Shown in pieces: positions 1 through 6,429 of a DNA stretch of 8,317 bases (position 1 is its first letter; each line of letters begins with the position of its first letter). Made by a program: the position numbers and the translations under genes. The stretch is from Betaproteobacteria bacterium HGW-Betaproteobacteria-2. GTDB lineage: Bacteria; Pseudomonadota; Gammaproteobacteria; Burkholderiales; Methylophilaceae. The DNA is taken from NCBI GenBank assembly GCA_002842255.1, contig PHCM01000055.1, positions 1 to 8,317 of the forward strand, written 5' to 3'. The notes under the pieces were generated by a model. It saw only the letters and a program-made list of their open reading frames with translations, had not been told where the DNA came from and ran no database searches.

Positions 1-2347
1 GGACCGCGAAGGGGAGGCGATTTCCTGGCATATCGCCGAGATACTGAAGAACAAAAAACTGGTCAAGGACAAGATACTCAAGCGCGTGGTGTTTCACGAA
101 ATTACCAAGAGCGCTGTAGAAGAAGCCATCGCGTCACCTCGTGATATCTCCATGCCGCTGGTCAACGCCCAGCAAGCACGCCGCGCGCTGGATTATCTGG
201 TGGGCTTCAACCTGTCGCCATTGCTCTGGAAAAAGATACGTCGCGGCCTCTCCGCCGGACGCGTACAAAGCCCGGCCTTGCGCCTGATCGTCGAACGCGA
301 GCTGGAGATTGAGGCTTTCAAAAGTCAGGAATACTGGACCATCCATCTTGAATCACGCAAGCACCAGCAGGCTTTCGGCGCAAAGTTGGTGTTGCTGGAT
401 GGTCAAAAAGTTGAGCAATTCAGCATCACCAATCATGACCAGCAGCAGGAAGTCGTCGGCAAGCTGCTGATCGCGAGTGCGGGTAAAACCACTGTTTCCC
501 GCGTTGAAAAGAAACAGAAAAGCCGCAGTCCGGCAGCACCTTTCACCACTTCGACCCTGCAACAGGAAGCCGTGCGCAAGCTCGGCTTTACCACCAGCCG
601 CGCCATGCGCATCGCACAACAACTGTATGAAGGCATTGATGTTGGCGGCGGCACCGTGGGTCTGATTACCTACATGCGTACCGACTCGTTCAGCCTGGCG
701 ACAGAAGCGGTGATGCAAATTCGTGACTACATCAAGAAAACCTTTGATGCCGACTATCTGCCGAAATCGCCCATCATGTACAAGACCAAGGCGAAAAATG
801 CACAGGAAGCACACGAGGCGATACGCCCGACCGATATTACCCGCACACCTGCCAGCGTCCGCGCCTTCCTGACCGACGAACAATTCAAGCTCTATGAAAT
901 GATCTGGAAGCGCGCGCTGGCCTGCCAGATGACGCAGGCCAAATTCGATGCCGTCAGCGTTGATCTGTCCATCGGTACCGATGCCAACCTATTCCGCGCC
1001 ACTGGCCAGACCATGGTGTTTCCGGGCTTTATCGCGGTTTACATGGAAGGCATAGACGACGAGGAAGAGGAGAACGAGAGCAAGCTACCGGTACTGGAGA
1101 CCGGCGAAGTGCTCGATGTCAGCAAGATTTTCGGCGACCAGCATTTCACCGAACCGCCGCCAAGATATTCCGAAGCCAGTCTGGTCAAGGTACTGGAAGA
1201 GTACGGCATCGGCCGTCCATCGACCTACGCCAGTATCATCTCCACCCTGCAGGATCGTGAATATGTACTGCTGGATAAAAAGCGCTTCACGCCGACCGAT
1301 GTCGGCCGCGTGGTGAACAAATTCCTCACGCAACATTTCACCCGTTACGTCGATTACGACTTCACCGCCAATCTGGAAAACGAACTGGATGAGATCGCCG
1401 AAGGCGGCCGCGACTGGATACCGGTGCTCGACGAATTCTGGCAGGGTTTCAACCAGCAGGTGAAGGACAAGGCCAACATCGACCGCGCCGACATGACGCA
1501 TGAATTGACCGGCGAAGACTGCCCGAAATGCGGCAAGCCGTTGAGCAAGCGCCTTGGCAAGTACGGCATGTTCATCGGCTGTACCGGTTACCCGGCCTGC
1601 GACTATATCCGCAACACCAATGAAGGGCAGGCGCCTGCCGAGCCCAAGCTCATCGGCGCCGATGCTACCAGCGGCAAGGACATCCTTTTACTGAACGGCC
1701 CCTATGGCCCCTACCTGCAACTAGGCATGCCAGTGGAAGGCGAAAAGAAAAAACCCAAGCGTGTCAGCATCCCGAAAGATATCCCGCTGGCCGATGTCGA
1801 CATGACAGTGGCACAGAAACTCATCGACCTGCCGCGCGACCTGGGCCAGCATCCGGAAACCGGCAAGAAAATCGTCGCCAACATCGGCCGCTTCGGCCCC
1901 TATGTCAATCACGACGGCAAATTCAAATCCATTCCCAAATCGGACAGTGTCTTTGACATCGACCTGACTCGCGCCATCGAACTGCTGGCACAGGCCAACA
2001 GCGGTCCGGCTCCGATCAAGGAATTGGGTGAGCATCCCACTGCCGGCGGTGCGATTGCCGTCTATTCAGGTCGCTATGGACCTTATGTGCAGCATGGCAA
2101 GATCCGGGCAACCTTGAGCAAAAGCCAGGAACCGGAATCGCTGACACTGGAAGAAGCGCTGGAGCTGATCGCTGCCAAGGCCGCAAAAGAGACGCCGGCC
2201 AAAAAGACGACCGCTAAAAAAGCACCTGCCAAAAAAGCGGTCGCCAGCAAGACGGCGGCGAAAAAGCCTGTAGCGAAAAAGACAGCAACCAAAACTGCAG
2301 TCAAGAAAACCGCCGCAAGCAAATCAACCAAAGCTGCCAGCAAGTAA
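1..2347 (+). CDS. topA: DNA topoisomerase I (type IA), 5' truncated
   Basis: Type IA topoisomerase that relaxes negatively supercoiled DNA by cutting one strand through a 5'-phosphotyrosine link. The frame is open from base 2, so the gene starts upstream; 781 residues are visible. The first residues, DREGEA, are the end of the TOPRIM metal-binding motif (DxDREGE), placing the missing part at about 110 residues. Next come the LSAGRVQSPALRLI motif and the active-site motif GLITYMRTDS, with the catalytic Tyr codon at 671-673 and its partner Arg two codons later. One four-Cys zinc ribbon (CPKC...C...C) lies at about 1520-1600. It is followed by three Cys-less repeats centred on GPYGPY, GRFGPY and GRYGPY, like the Toprim C-terminal repeats of bacterial TopA. 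The protein ends in a Lys/Ala-rich tail. The internal GTG at 86 is not the start, because homology continues upstream of it. Family assignment is essentially certain. Confidence 0.98.
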   Translation, partial: DREGEAISWHIAEILKNKKLVKDKILKRVVFHEITKSAVEEAIASPRDISMPLVNAQQARRALDYLVGFNLSPLLWKKIRRGLSAGRVQSPALRLIVERELEIEAFKSQEYWTIHLESRKHQQAFGAKLVLLDGQKVEQFSITNHDQQQEVVGKLLIASAGKTTVSRVEKKQKSRSPAAPFTTSTLQQEAVRKLGFTTSRAMRIAQQLYEGIDVGGGTVGLITYMRTDSFSLATEAVMQIRDYIKKTFDADYLPKSPIMYKTKAKNAQEAHEAIRPTDITRTPASVRAFLTDEQFKLYEMIWKRALACQMTQAKFDAVSVDLSIGTDANLFRATGQTMVFPGFIAVYMEGIDDEEEENESKLPVLETGEVLDVSKIFGDQHFTEPPPRYSEASLVKVLEEYGIGRPSTYASIISTLQDREYVLLDKKRFTPTDVGRVVNKFLTQHFTRYVDYDFTANLENELDEIAEGGRDWIPVLDEFWQGFNQQVKDKANIDRADMTHELTGEDCPKCGKPLSKRLGKYGMFIGCTGYPACDYIRNTNEGQAPAEPKLIGADATSGKDILLLNGPYGPYLQLGMPVEGEKKKPKRVSIPKDIPLADVDMTVAQKLIDLPRDLGQHPETGKKIVANIGRFGPYVNHDGKFKSIPKSDSVFDIDLTRAIELLAQANSGPAPIKELGEHPTAGGAIAVYSGRYGPYVQHGKIRATLSKSQEPESLTLEEALELIAAKAAKETPAKKTTAKKAPAKKAVASKTAAKKPVAKKTATKTAVKKTAASKSTKAASK
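2171..2344 (+). other. Lys/Ala-rich low-complexity C-terminal tail of TopA
   Basis: The last 58 codons of topA encode almost only Ala, Lys, Thr, Pro, Val and Ser, with 19 lysines, arranged as loose repeats of the type AKK-x-x-AKK-x-P. The segment resembles histone H1-like tails and is expected to be disordered and to bind DNA nonspecifically. Similar tails are known at the C-terminus of TopA in several bacterial groups, where basic tails contribute to DNA binding and processivity. The role in this organism is inferred. Confidence 0.85.
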
Positions 2348-2356
2348 TCGCCCAAT

Positions 2357-2385
2357 AAAAAAAGCGGCTATCAGCCGCTTTTTTT
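2357..2385. terminator. Bidirectional intrinsic terminator between topA and pbpG
   Basis: This is a perfect 13-bp inverted repeat (AAAAAAAGCGGCT / AGCCGCTTTTTTT) around a 3-base loop, ATC. The GC-rich core AGCGGCT is flanked by 7 A on one side and 7 T on the other, so an RNA from either strand forms a hairpin followed by a U-run. It starts 10 bp after the topA stop and ends 25 bp beyond the pbpG stop, as expected for a shared terminator of convergent genes. Confidence 0.93.
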
Positions 2386-2410
2386 ATTCAACCCAATTGA
2401 TCTCATCAAA

Positions 2411-3352
2411 TCAACCCATGCGGGCTGTCATATAACTGTTTTCAATCCATTTGCGGATACGGTTGGCATCGCCGATCCGGGTCAACTTGCCGTCCGAATC
2501 AAGCAGCACAATAATCAACGGCTGACCGCCTATTTCCGCCTGCATAACCAGACAACGACCGGCTTCGCTGATGTAGCCGGTTTTGGACAGTCCGATAACC
2601 CAGTCCCCCTTGCGCACCAGTGAATTGGTGTTGATGAACTGCATCGGATTGCGATTGCCGTTGATAGCCACTTCCTGCGATGTTGCTGTGCTCTCCAGAC
2701 GTATCTGCTCGTATTCATAGGCTGCGCGCACCATTTTCACCAGATCTTCGGCAGTTGAAACATTACCGCTATTCAGACCGGTAGGATCAACGAAACGGGT
2801 ATTCAGCATGCCTAGCTCATAGGCCTTGTAATTCATATCCCGGAGAAAAGCTTTCAGACCGCCCGGATAATGTCTCGCCAGCGCGGAGGCCGCACGATTC
2901 TCGGAAGACATTAGGGCAAGTCGCAGCATCTCGCCACGCGGCAAACTGATCCCGACACGCAGTCTGGAGGTTGTGCCCTTGAGCGTATCGATGTCTTCCT
3001 TGCTGACGCTAATGATTTCGTCCATAGGCAGTCCGGCATCCAGCACTACCATGGCCGTCATCAGCTTGGTGACCGAAGCAATCGGTGTTGGTGTATTGGT
3101 ATTTTTGGCGTAAAGCGTTTCGCCGGTTTCCTGGTTGATAATCAGCGCCTTGGAAGAACCGAGTTGCAGTACACCGCTGCCGTCATAGTCAGATACGACA
3201 TTGCGTGCGACGGTCGTCTTGCCCGGCTGAATCGTGTGCGTAACGCGCTTGCTGCTTGTTGCCTGCTGCGTGGATTTATCTGCGGCTGCCGCATTGAGGG
3301 ACGGAATAACGAAAGAAAATGTTGCGAACAACATGATGAGGTTTCGTTTCAT
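2411..3352 (-). CDS. pbpG: D-alanyl-D-alanine endopeptidase, PBP7 type (peptidase S11)
   Basis: Periplasmic serine DD-peptidase that cleaves D-Ala cross-links in peptidoglycan, for wall remodelling rather than synthesis. The 313-residue product begins with a Sec signal peptide: MKR, a hydrophobic core, then an Ala run ending near residue 24. All three penicillin-binding motifs are present: SVTK (Ser93 nucleophile, Lys96), SEN (150-152) and KTG (257-259). After the catalytic domain the protein ends at about residue 313, with no PBP5-like beta domain or C-terminal amphipathic anchor. This length and architecture match PBP7 (about 310 residues) better than DacA/DacC. The frame stays open to an ATG at 3454, but the start at 3352 is chosen because it gives a clean signal peptide and follows a good ribosome binding site. 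The gene is monocistronic, convergent with topA and divergent from gcvH. A D-Ala-D-Ala carboxypeptidase of the same family is the alternative name. Confidence 0.93.
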   Translation of the reverse strand: MKRNLIMLFATFSFVIPSLNAAAADKSTQQATSSKRVTHTIQPGKTTVARNVVSDYDGSGVLQLGSSKALIINQETGETLYAKNTNTPTPIASVTKLMTAMVVLDAGLPMDEIISVSKEDIDTLKGTTSRLRVGISLPRGEMLRLALMSSENRAASALARHYPGGLKAFLRDMNYKAYELGMLNTRFVDPTGLNSGNVSTAEDLVKMVRAAYEYEQIRLESTATSQEVAINGNRNPMQFINTNSLVRKGDWVIGLSKTGYISEAGRCLVMQAEIGGQPLIIVLLDSDGKLTRIGDANRIRKWIENSYMTARMG

Positions 3353-3360
3353 AATGGATT

Positions 3361-3366
3361 CTCCCC
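3361..3366 (-). promoter_or_regulatory. Ribosome binding site of pbpG
   Basis: On the minus strand the sequence GGGGAG lies 8 nt before the ATG at 3352. It supports that start over the upstream in-frame ATG at 3454, which would add 34 residues in front of the signal peptide and lies inside the probable promoter. Confidence 0.75.
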
Positions 3367-3425
3367 TGCTCTTTCCTACTGCGTTACAACAGATACTAAT
3401 AAAAAAATACTGATTTGTCATCAAG

Positions 3426-3454
3426 ATAGCATACTTTGTTAAAAAAAATATCAA
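3426..3454 (-). promoter_or_regulatory. Candidate sigma70 promoter for pbpG
   Basis: Reading the minus strand, TTGATA (3454-3449) serves as a -35 box (5 of 6 matches to TTGACA). It is followed by a 17-bp spacer and TGCTAT (3431-3426) as a weak -10 box (3 of 6). TATGCT, overlapping it, matches the -10 consensus better but leaves only 15 bp of spacer. The spacer contains a run of 8 T. Transcription would begin near 3419, giving a leader of roughly 65-70 nt. This is a by-eye match only. Confidence 0.4.
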
Positions 3455-3482
3455 GGCGCCCTCACATACATCATCAGCAACT

Positions 3483-3500
3483 TATGCGATACATATGCGA
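3483..3500 (+). repeat. Tandem heptamer TATGCGA upstream of gcvH
   Basis: Two exact copies of TATGCGA (3483-3489 and 3494-3500) are separated by 4 bp, so their starts are 11 bp apart, about one helical turn. They sit 40-57 bp before the gcvH start in an AT-rich divergent spacer where I find no convincing gcvH promoter. A regulator binding site is possible, but chance is a fair alternative for such short repeats. Confidence 0.3.
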
Positions 3501-3539
3501 AAATGTACAGCAATGACAACTCTACTTGAATAAACCACC

Positions 3540-3920
3540 ATGAAAATACCAGAAAACCTGAGTTACAGCAGCGAACATTTGTGGGTAAAAGCAGACAATA
3601 AGGGCGTATTTCTGGCTGGCATCACGGACTATGCCCAGGACCTGTTGGGCGATATCGTATTCGTTGACGCACCCAAGGTCGGCAGCAGGCTAAAAGCCAC
3701 TGAAACCTGCGGTCTGATTGAATCGGTCAAAACCGGCTCCGACCTGCATGCGCCGCTGAATGGCACTGTAGTTGCCGTCAATGATGATCTGCAGAATCAC
3801 CCGGAACAGATCAATGACAACCCCTATGGCAGCTGGATATTCAAATTCGAAGCTGAAAATACAGACCTGTCAGAGCTGCTGGATGCCACCGCCTACCGCC
3901 AACTGATCGGCAATCCGTAA
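3540..3920 (+). CDS. gcvH: Glycine cleavage system H protein (lipoyl carrier)
   Basis: Small cytosolic protein whose lipoylated lysine shuttles the aminomethyl group of glycine between the P, T and L proteins of the glycine cleavage system. The 126-residue length is normal for the family. The lipoylation motif GLIESVKTGSD places the modified residue at Lys64. It is followed by the conserved stretch APLNGTVVAVND and by INDNPYGSWIFK, which corresponds to the family motif N(D/E)xPYGxGW. The N-terminus (IPENLSYSSEHLWV) fits the usual start. No clear Shine-Dalgarno sequence precedes the ATG (the upstream bases are AATAAACCACC), so initiation may be weak or AT-driven. gcvT and gcvP are not adjacent: the gene stands alone between pbpG and the convergent pepA operon. 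The alternative of a GcvH-like lipoate-binding protein (LbpA of the sHdr sulfur oxidation system) is less likely, because no hdr or lipoate-assembly genes lie nearby. Confidence 0.93.
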   Translation: MKIPENLSYSSEHLWVKADNKGVFLAGITDYAQDLLGDIVFVDAPKVGSRLKATETCGLIESVKTGSDLHAPLNGTVVAVNDDLQNHPEQINDNPYGSWIFKFEAENTDLSELLDATAYRQLIGNP

Positions 3921-3929
3921 ACCCTCAAA

Positions 3930-4400
3930 TTAAAGCTGACCGGACTCGAGCCGTTTTCGCAGTGCATCCATGATATCCCGCTCCAGCGTAGTCTTCAGCG
4001 CCTTTTCAATAACGACCAGCTCAAGCAGTATCGCGCGTTTTACTGCATCACGAATGACCGGCTCCATCTCGCGCAGCATCAGCTCCTGCTGCTCTGCTGT
4101 GAGCTTGACCGGTGCTGAGTCCTCGCTCTGGCCGATGGCCTGCTCTGCCGTCGACGACTCAGGCGAAAAATCCTCCGATGCTGAATCGCTGACCACATCT
4201 TCCAGGATCGGCAGAGAGGCACTCCCGGCCTTGATAAACTGCAAGGACAGATTACCGCCATAGGGTTCTGTCAAACGCGGCACGCTATCTTCATGGCTCG
4301 CTTCATGACTTGACTCTGCCTGACTTCGCCGACTCAAGGTATTAATCCGGCTCAAGACCTCACTTAGGCGATTACCCGGCTCTGCTGTGGCCTGACTCAT
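3930..4400 (-). CDS. Uncharacterised acidic protein translationally coupled to holC
   Basis: I do not recognise a characterised family for this 156-residue protein. Residues 1-40 are Ser/Glu/His-rich and probably flexible. A short hydrophobic motif, LPILEDVV (63-70), resembles the LPxLTEVV-type motif I recall from short betaproteobacterial proteins of unknown function. Residues 71-97 are very acidic and Ser-rich, likely disordered. Residues 98-155 form a long predicted amphipathic helix (LTAEQQELMLREM... to ...MDALRKRLESG), with heptad-like hydrophobic spacing that could support oligomerisation or partner binding. There is no signal peptide or membrane segment. Its ATG overlaps the holC TGA in an ATGA junction, so it is the last gene of pepA-holC and probably made in step with HolC. 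In gammaproteobacteria this slot downstream of holC is often valS. A link to the chi subunit is inferred from position only. Confidence 0.8.
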   Translation of the reverse strand: MSQATAEPGNRLSEVLSRINTLSRRSQAESSHEASHEDSVPRLTEPYGGNLSLQFIKAGSASLPILEDVVSDSASEDFSPESSTAEQAIGQSEDSAPVKLTAEQQELMLREMEPVIRDAVKRAILLELVVIEKALKTTLERDIMDALRKRLESGQL

Positions 4401-4825
4401 AATGCGACTCCACTTGCGTCAAATGAACGCATCTCATAACCCCGATCACGATAGAATTTATAGCGCACTCTCGCCCTGACCTTATCCTGCTCATCCTGTC
4501 CGACGATCTCGATCAGCCGTGTAAAACGACTGAAAAACGGTGGATAGTCCGGTTGCAGGTTAACCAGCACATCATGGTGCGGCAATTCAGCAGGCTGCCA
4601 ATCCAGAATAATGGGCGTTTCTGCGGCCAGCTCATGCGCAGCTTGGCAATGCGGCAGAAAACTGGCCGGCGATTGCGACCAGAGCCGACCCTCGATTGCG
4701 CGCACCGTGTCCTCATCCGGCGCGAAGAGCATCAGCCGCCGCCCCTTCATGACGGCCTTCTCACTCAGCTCGGCAACTTTCTGCAGCTTGTCTTCAACGT
4801 TAAAAAAGAACTCGATGCGAGTCAT
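4397..4825 (-). CDS. holC: DNA polymerase III subunit chi
   Basis: The chi subunit of the replicative polymerase clamp loader. In E. coli it binds the C-terminal tail of SSB and links it to the clamp loader through psi. The 142-residue length is close to E. coli HolC (147). Family features include the N-terminal beta strand TRIEFFFNV, the segment LMLFAPDEDTVRAIEGRLWS, the conserved SFLPHC, the strand PIILDW, and the C-terminal block with RLIEIV, an Arg-rich stretch and YKFYRDRGYE. It begins 8 bp after the pepA stop, with no strong Shine-Dalgarno (the nearest candidate, GAAGG, is too far upstream), so it probably relies on readthrough translation from pepA. It overlaps the next gene by 4 bp. 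The pepA-holC order is conserved in many Proteobacteria and supports the call. Confidence 0.93.
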   Translation of the reverse strand: MTRIEFFFNVEDKLQKVAELSEKAVMKGRRLMLFAPDEDTVRAIEGRLWSQSPASFLPHCQAAHELAAETPIILDWQPAELPHHDVLVNLQPDYPPFFSRFTRLIEIVGQDEQDKVRARVRYKFYRDRGYEMRSFDASGVAL

Positions 4826-4833
4826 ATGGACGC

Positions 4834-6342
4834 TTAAACCTTCGCCGAGCGCTGTCTGAGGAACTCGGTCAGCAAAGGCACCGGCCGGCCGGTCGAACCC
4901 TTCTCCTTGCCGGACTTCCAGGCAGTTCCGGCAATATCCAGATGCGCCCAGTCGTATTTCTTGGCAAAACGCGAAAGGAAACAGGCGGCAGTGATGCTGC
5001 CGGCAGCACGGCCGCCAATATTGGCCATGTCAGCAAAATTGCTGTCCAGCTGGCCTTGATAGTCTTCCAGCATAGGCATATGCCAGGCACGGTCCTGCGC
5101 GCCTTCGCCCGCTGCCAACAGCTCTCTGGCCAAAGCATCATGATTACTGAAGAGGCCACTCAGATGATGCCCCAGCGCAATCACGCAAGCCCCTGTCAGC
5201 GTTGCAATATCGACTACTGCGGCCGGCTCGAAACGCTCGGCATAGGTCAGCGCATCACAAAGAATCAACCGGCCTTCTGCATCGGTATTCAACACTTCAA
5301 TCGTCTGACCTGACATGCTGGTCAACACATCACCCGGACGAATGGCGTTACCATCCGGCATATTCTCGCAAGTCGGGATGATGCCGACAGCATTGATCGG
5401 CAGCCCCATCTCGGCAATGGCCTTGAAGGTGCCGAGCACACTGGCGGCGCCGCACATGTCATACTTCATCTCATCCATTTCGGCTCCGGGCTTGAGCGAA
5501 ATACCGCCAGTATCAAAGGTGATGCCCTTGCCCACCAGCACGACCGGCTTCTGACCCTTTTTGCCTTTTTTATGCTGCAACACGATCAGCTTGGGCGGCT
5601 GGCGACTGCCTTGTGCCACGCCGAGGAATGAACCCATGCCCAGTTTTTCCATTTCCGGGCGATCCAGCACCTGCACTTCCAGACCATGCGACTTGGACAA
5701 GGCTTTCGCCTGGTCAGCCAGATAAGTCGGCGTACAGACATTGGGCGGCAGATTGCCGAGATCCTTGGCCAGACTGACGCCGGCACCGATCGCCTGCCCC
5801 TGTTTCAGCCCGGCTTCTGCCGGTTTGATGTCCGCACGGCTGACGACATTAATCGTCAGCTTTTTGATACCCTTGGGCGCATCTGCCTTTTTATCCTTGG
5901 CAGCCTTGCCCTTCATGCAATCGAACTTATAGACGGCATCCAGCACTACCTCGGCATGTTGCGCTACCCGCCAGGCAATATCATGCTTCTTGATACTGAG
6001 ATCGGCCAGAAAACTCACGGCATCCGTAGCGCCGCAACTGTTGACGGCCTTGACTGCGGCCTTGACTGCCTGCCGGTAATGCTTTTCATCCAGCTCGCGT
6101 TCCTTGCCGAGACCGACCAGCAATACGCGTTCGCTCAACAATCCGGGAACGGAATGCAGCAGCAGTGTGGAGCCTGCCTTGCCATCCAGGTCGCCGCGCT
6201 TCAGCACTGCCGTCAAAAAGCCGCCGGAAGCCGCATCCAGTGCTTCTGCAGATGAGGAAAGTTTGCGCGATTCGTAAACCCCGACAATCAGGCAATCACT
6301 ACGCTGTTTTTCCGGATTGCCACTTTTTATGCTAAATTCCAT
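4834..6342 (-). CDS. pepA: Leucyl aminopeptidase PepA (M17 family)
   Basis: Cytosolic two-metal aminopeptidase that removes N-terminal residues from peptides, normally as a homohexamer. The 502-residue protein has the variable N-terminal macrodomain-like region followed by the M17 catalytic domain. All expected metal ligands are present: Lys272 and Asp277 in [11 protein letters not shown], Asp295 in KYDMCGAA, and Asp354 and Glu356 in NTDAEGR. The catalytic pair is Lys284 and Arg358. Every position is offset by exactly +2 from E. coli PepA numbering as I recall it. Lys-rich stretches occur at 143-161 and 258-265, probably surface loops. The ATG at 6342 follows a good ribosome binding site (GAGGAA, 6 nt spacing). 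It heads a pepA-holC-unknown operon and diverges from lptF. In E. coli, PepA also binds DNA in Xer recombination and carAB control; that role is not shown here. Confidence 0.97.
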   Translation of the reverse strand: MEFSIKSGNPEKQRSDCLIVGVYESRKLSSSAEALDAASGGFLTAVLKRGDLDGKAGSTLLLHSVPGLLSERVLLVGLGKERELDEKHYRQAVKAAVKAVNSCGATDAVSFLADLSIKKHDIAWRVAQHAEVVLDAVYKFDCMKGKAAKDKKADAPKGIKKLTINVVSRADIKPAEAGLKQGQAIGAGVSLAKDLGNLPPNVCTPTYLADQAKALSKSHGLEVQVLDRPEMEKLGMGSFLGVAQGSRQPPKLIVLQHKKGKKGQKPVVLVGKGITFDTGGISLKPGAEMDEMKYDMCGAASVLGTFKAIAEMGLPINAVGIIPTCENMPDGNAIRPGDVLTSMSGQTIEVLNTDAEGRLILCDALTYAERFEPAAVVDIATLTGACVIALGHHLSGLFSNHDALARELLAAGEGAQDRAWHMPMLEDYQGQLDSNFADMANIGGRAAGSITAACFLSRFAKKYDWAHLDIAGTAWKSGKEKGSTGRPVPLLTEFLRQRSAKV

Positions 6343-6372
6343 TCACTGTTCCTCATTGTTGAATTTGATTGA

Positions 6373-6400
6373 ATTATCCTGCGTTTTCGCCCCAACTCAA
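6373..6400 (-). promoter_or_regulatory. Candidate sigma70 promoter of the pepA-holC operon
   Basis: On the minus strand TTGAGT (6400-6395; 4 of 6 matches to TTGACA) is followed by a 16-bp spacer and GATAAT (6378-6373; 5 of 6 matches to TATAAT). Transcription would start near 6366 and leave a leader of about 24 nt containing the GAGGAA ribosome binding site. It lies in the 87-bp spacer that must also hold the lptF promoter, for which I see no equally good match. Confidence 0.55.
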
Positions 6401-6429
6401 AATATTGACTGATAGATACTTTCCCGCCC

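Noticed and set aside
86..88. GTG at 86 as the topA start
   Set aside because: The same frame upstream encodes DREGEA...WHIAEILK, the conserved end of the TOPRIM domain, so the gene runs in from outside the window.
353..883. 176-residue minus-strand open frame opposite topA
   Set aside because: Antisense shadow across the conserved active-site region of topA, which fully explains the sequence constraint.
2083..2355. 90-residue Ala/Val-rich minus-strand open frame opposite the topA tail
   Set aside because: Hydrophobic low-complexity translation is simply the complement of the Lys/Ala codons; no independent gene evidence.
3353..3454. N-terminal extension of pbpG to the ATG at 3454
   Set aside because: It would put 34 Cys/Phe-rich residues before a textbook signal peptide, has no good ribosome binding site and overlaps the likely promoter; the start at 3352 has GGGGAG at 8 nt.
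3353..3539. Glycine riboswitch upstream of gcvH
   Set aside because: The spacer is AT-rich, shows none of the paired GC-rich aptamer helices expected, and is shared with a divergent promoter.
3943..3955. CGGACTCGAGCCG imperfect palindrome near the convergent stops as a terminator
   Set aside because: It is an imperfect palindrome built on the restriction-like CTCGAG core, lies inside the unknown gene and lacks a loop, so it does not form a usable hairpin.
5686..6255. 189-residue plus-strand open frame opposite pepA
   Set aside because: Antisense shadow of a well-supported M17 peptidase; no recognisable domain or ribosome binding site.
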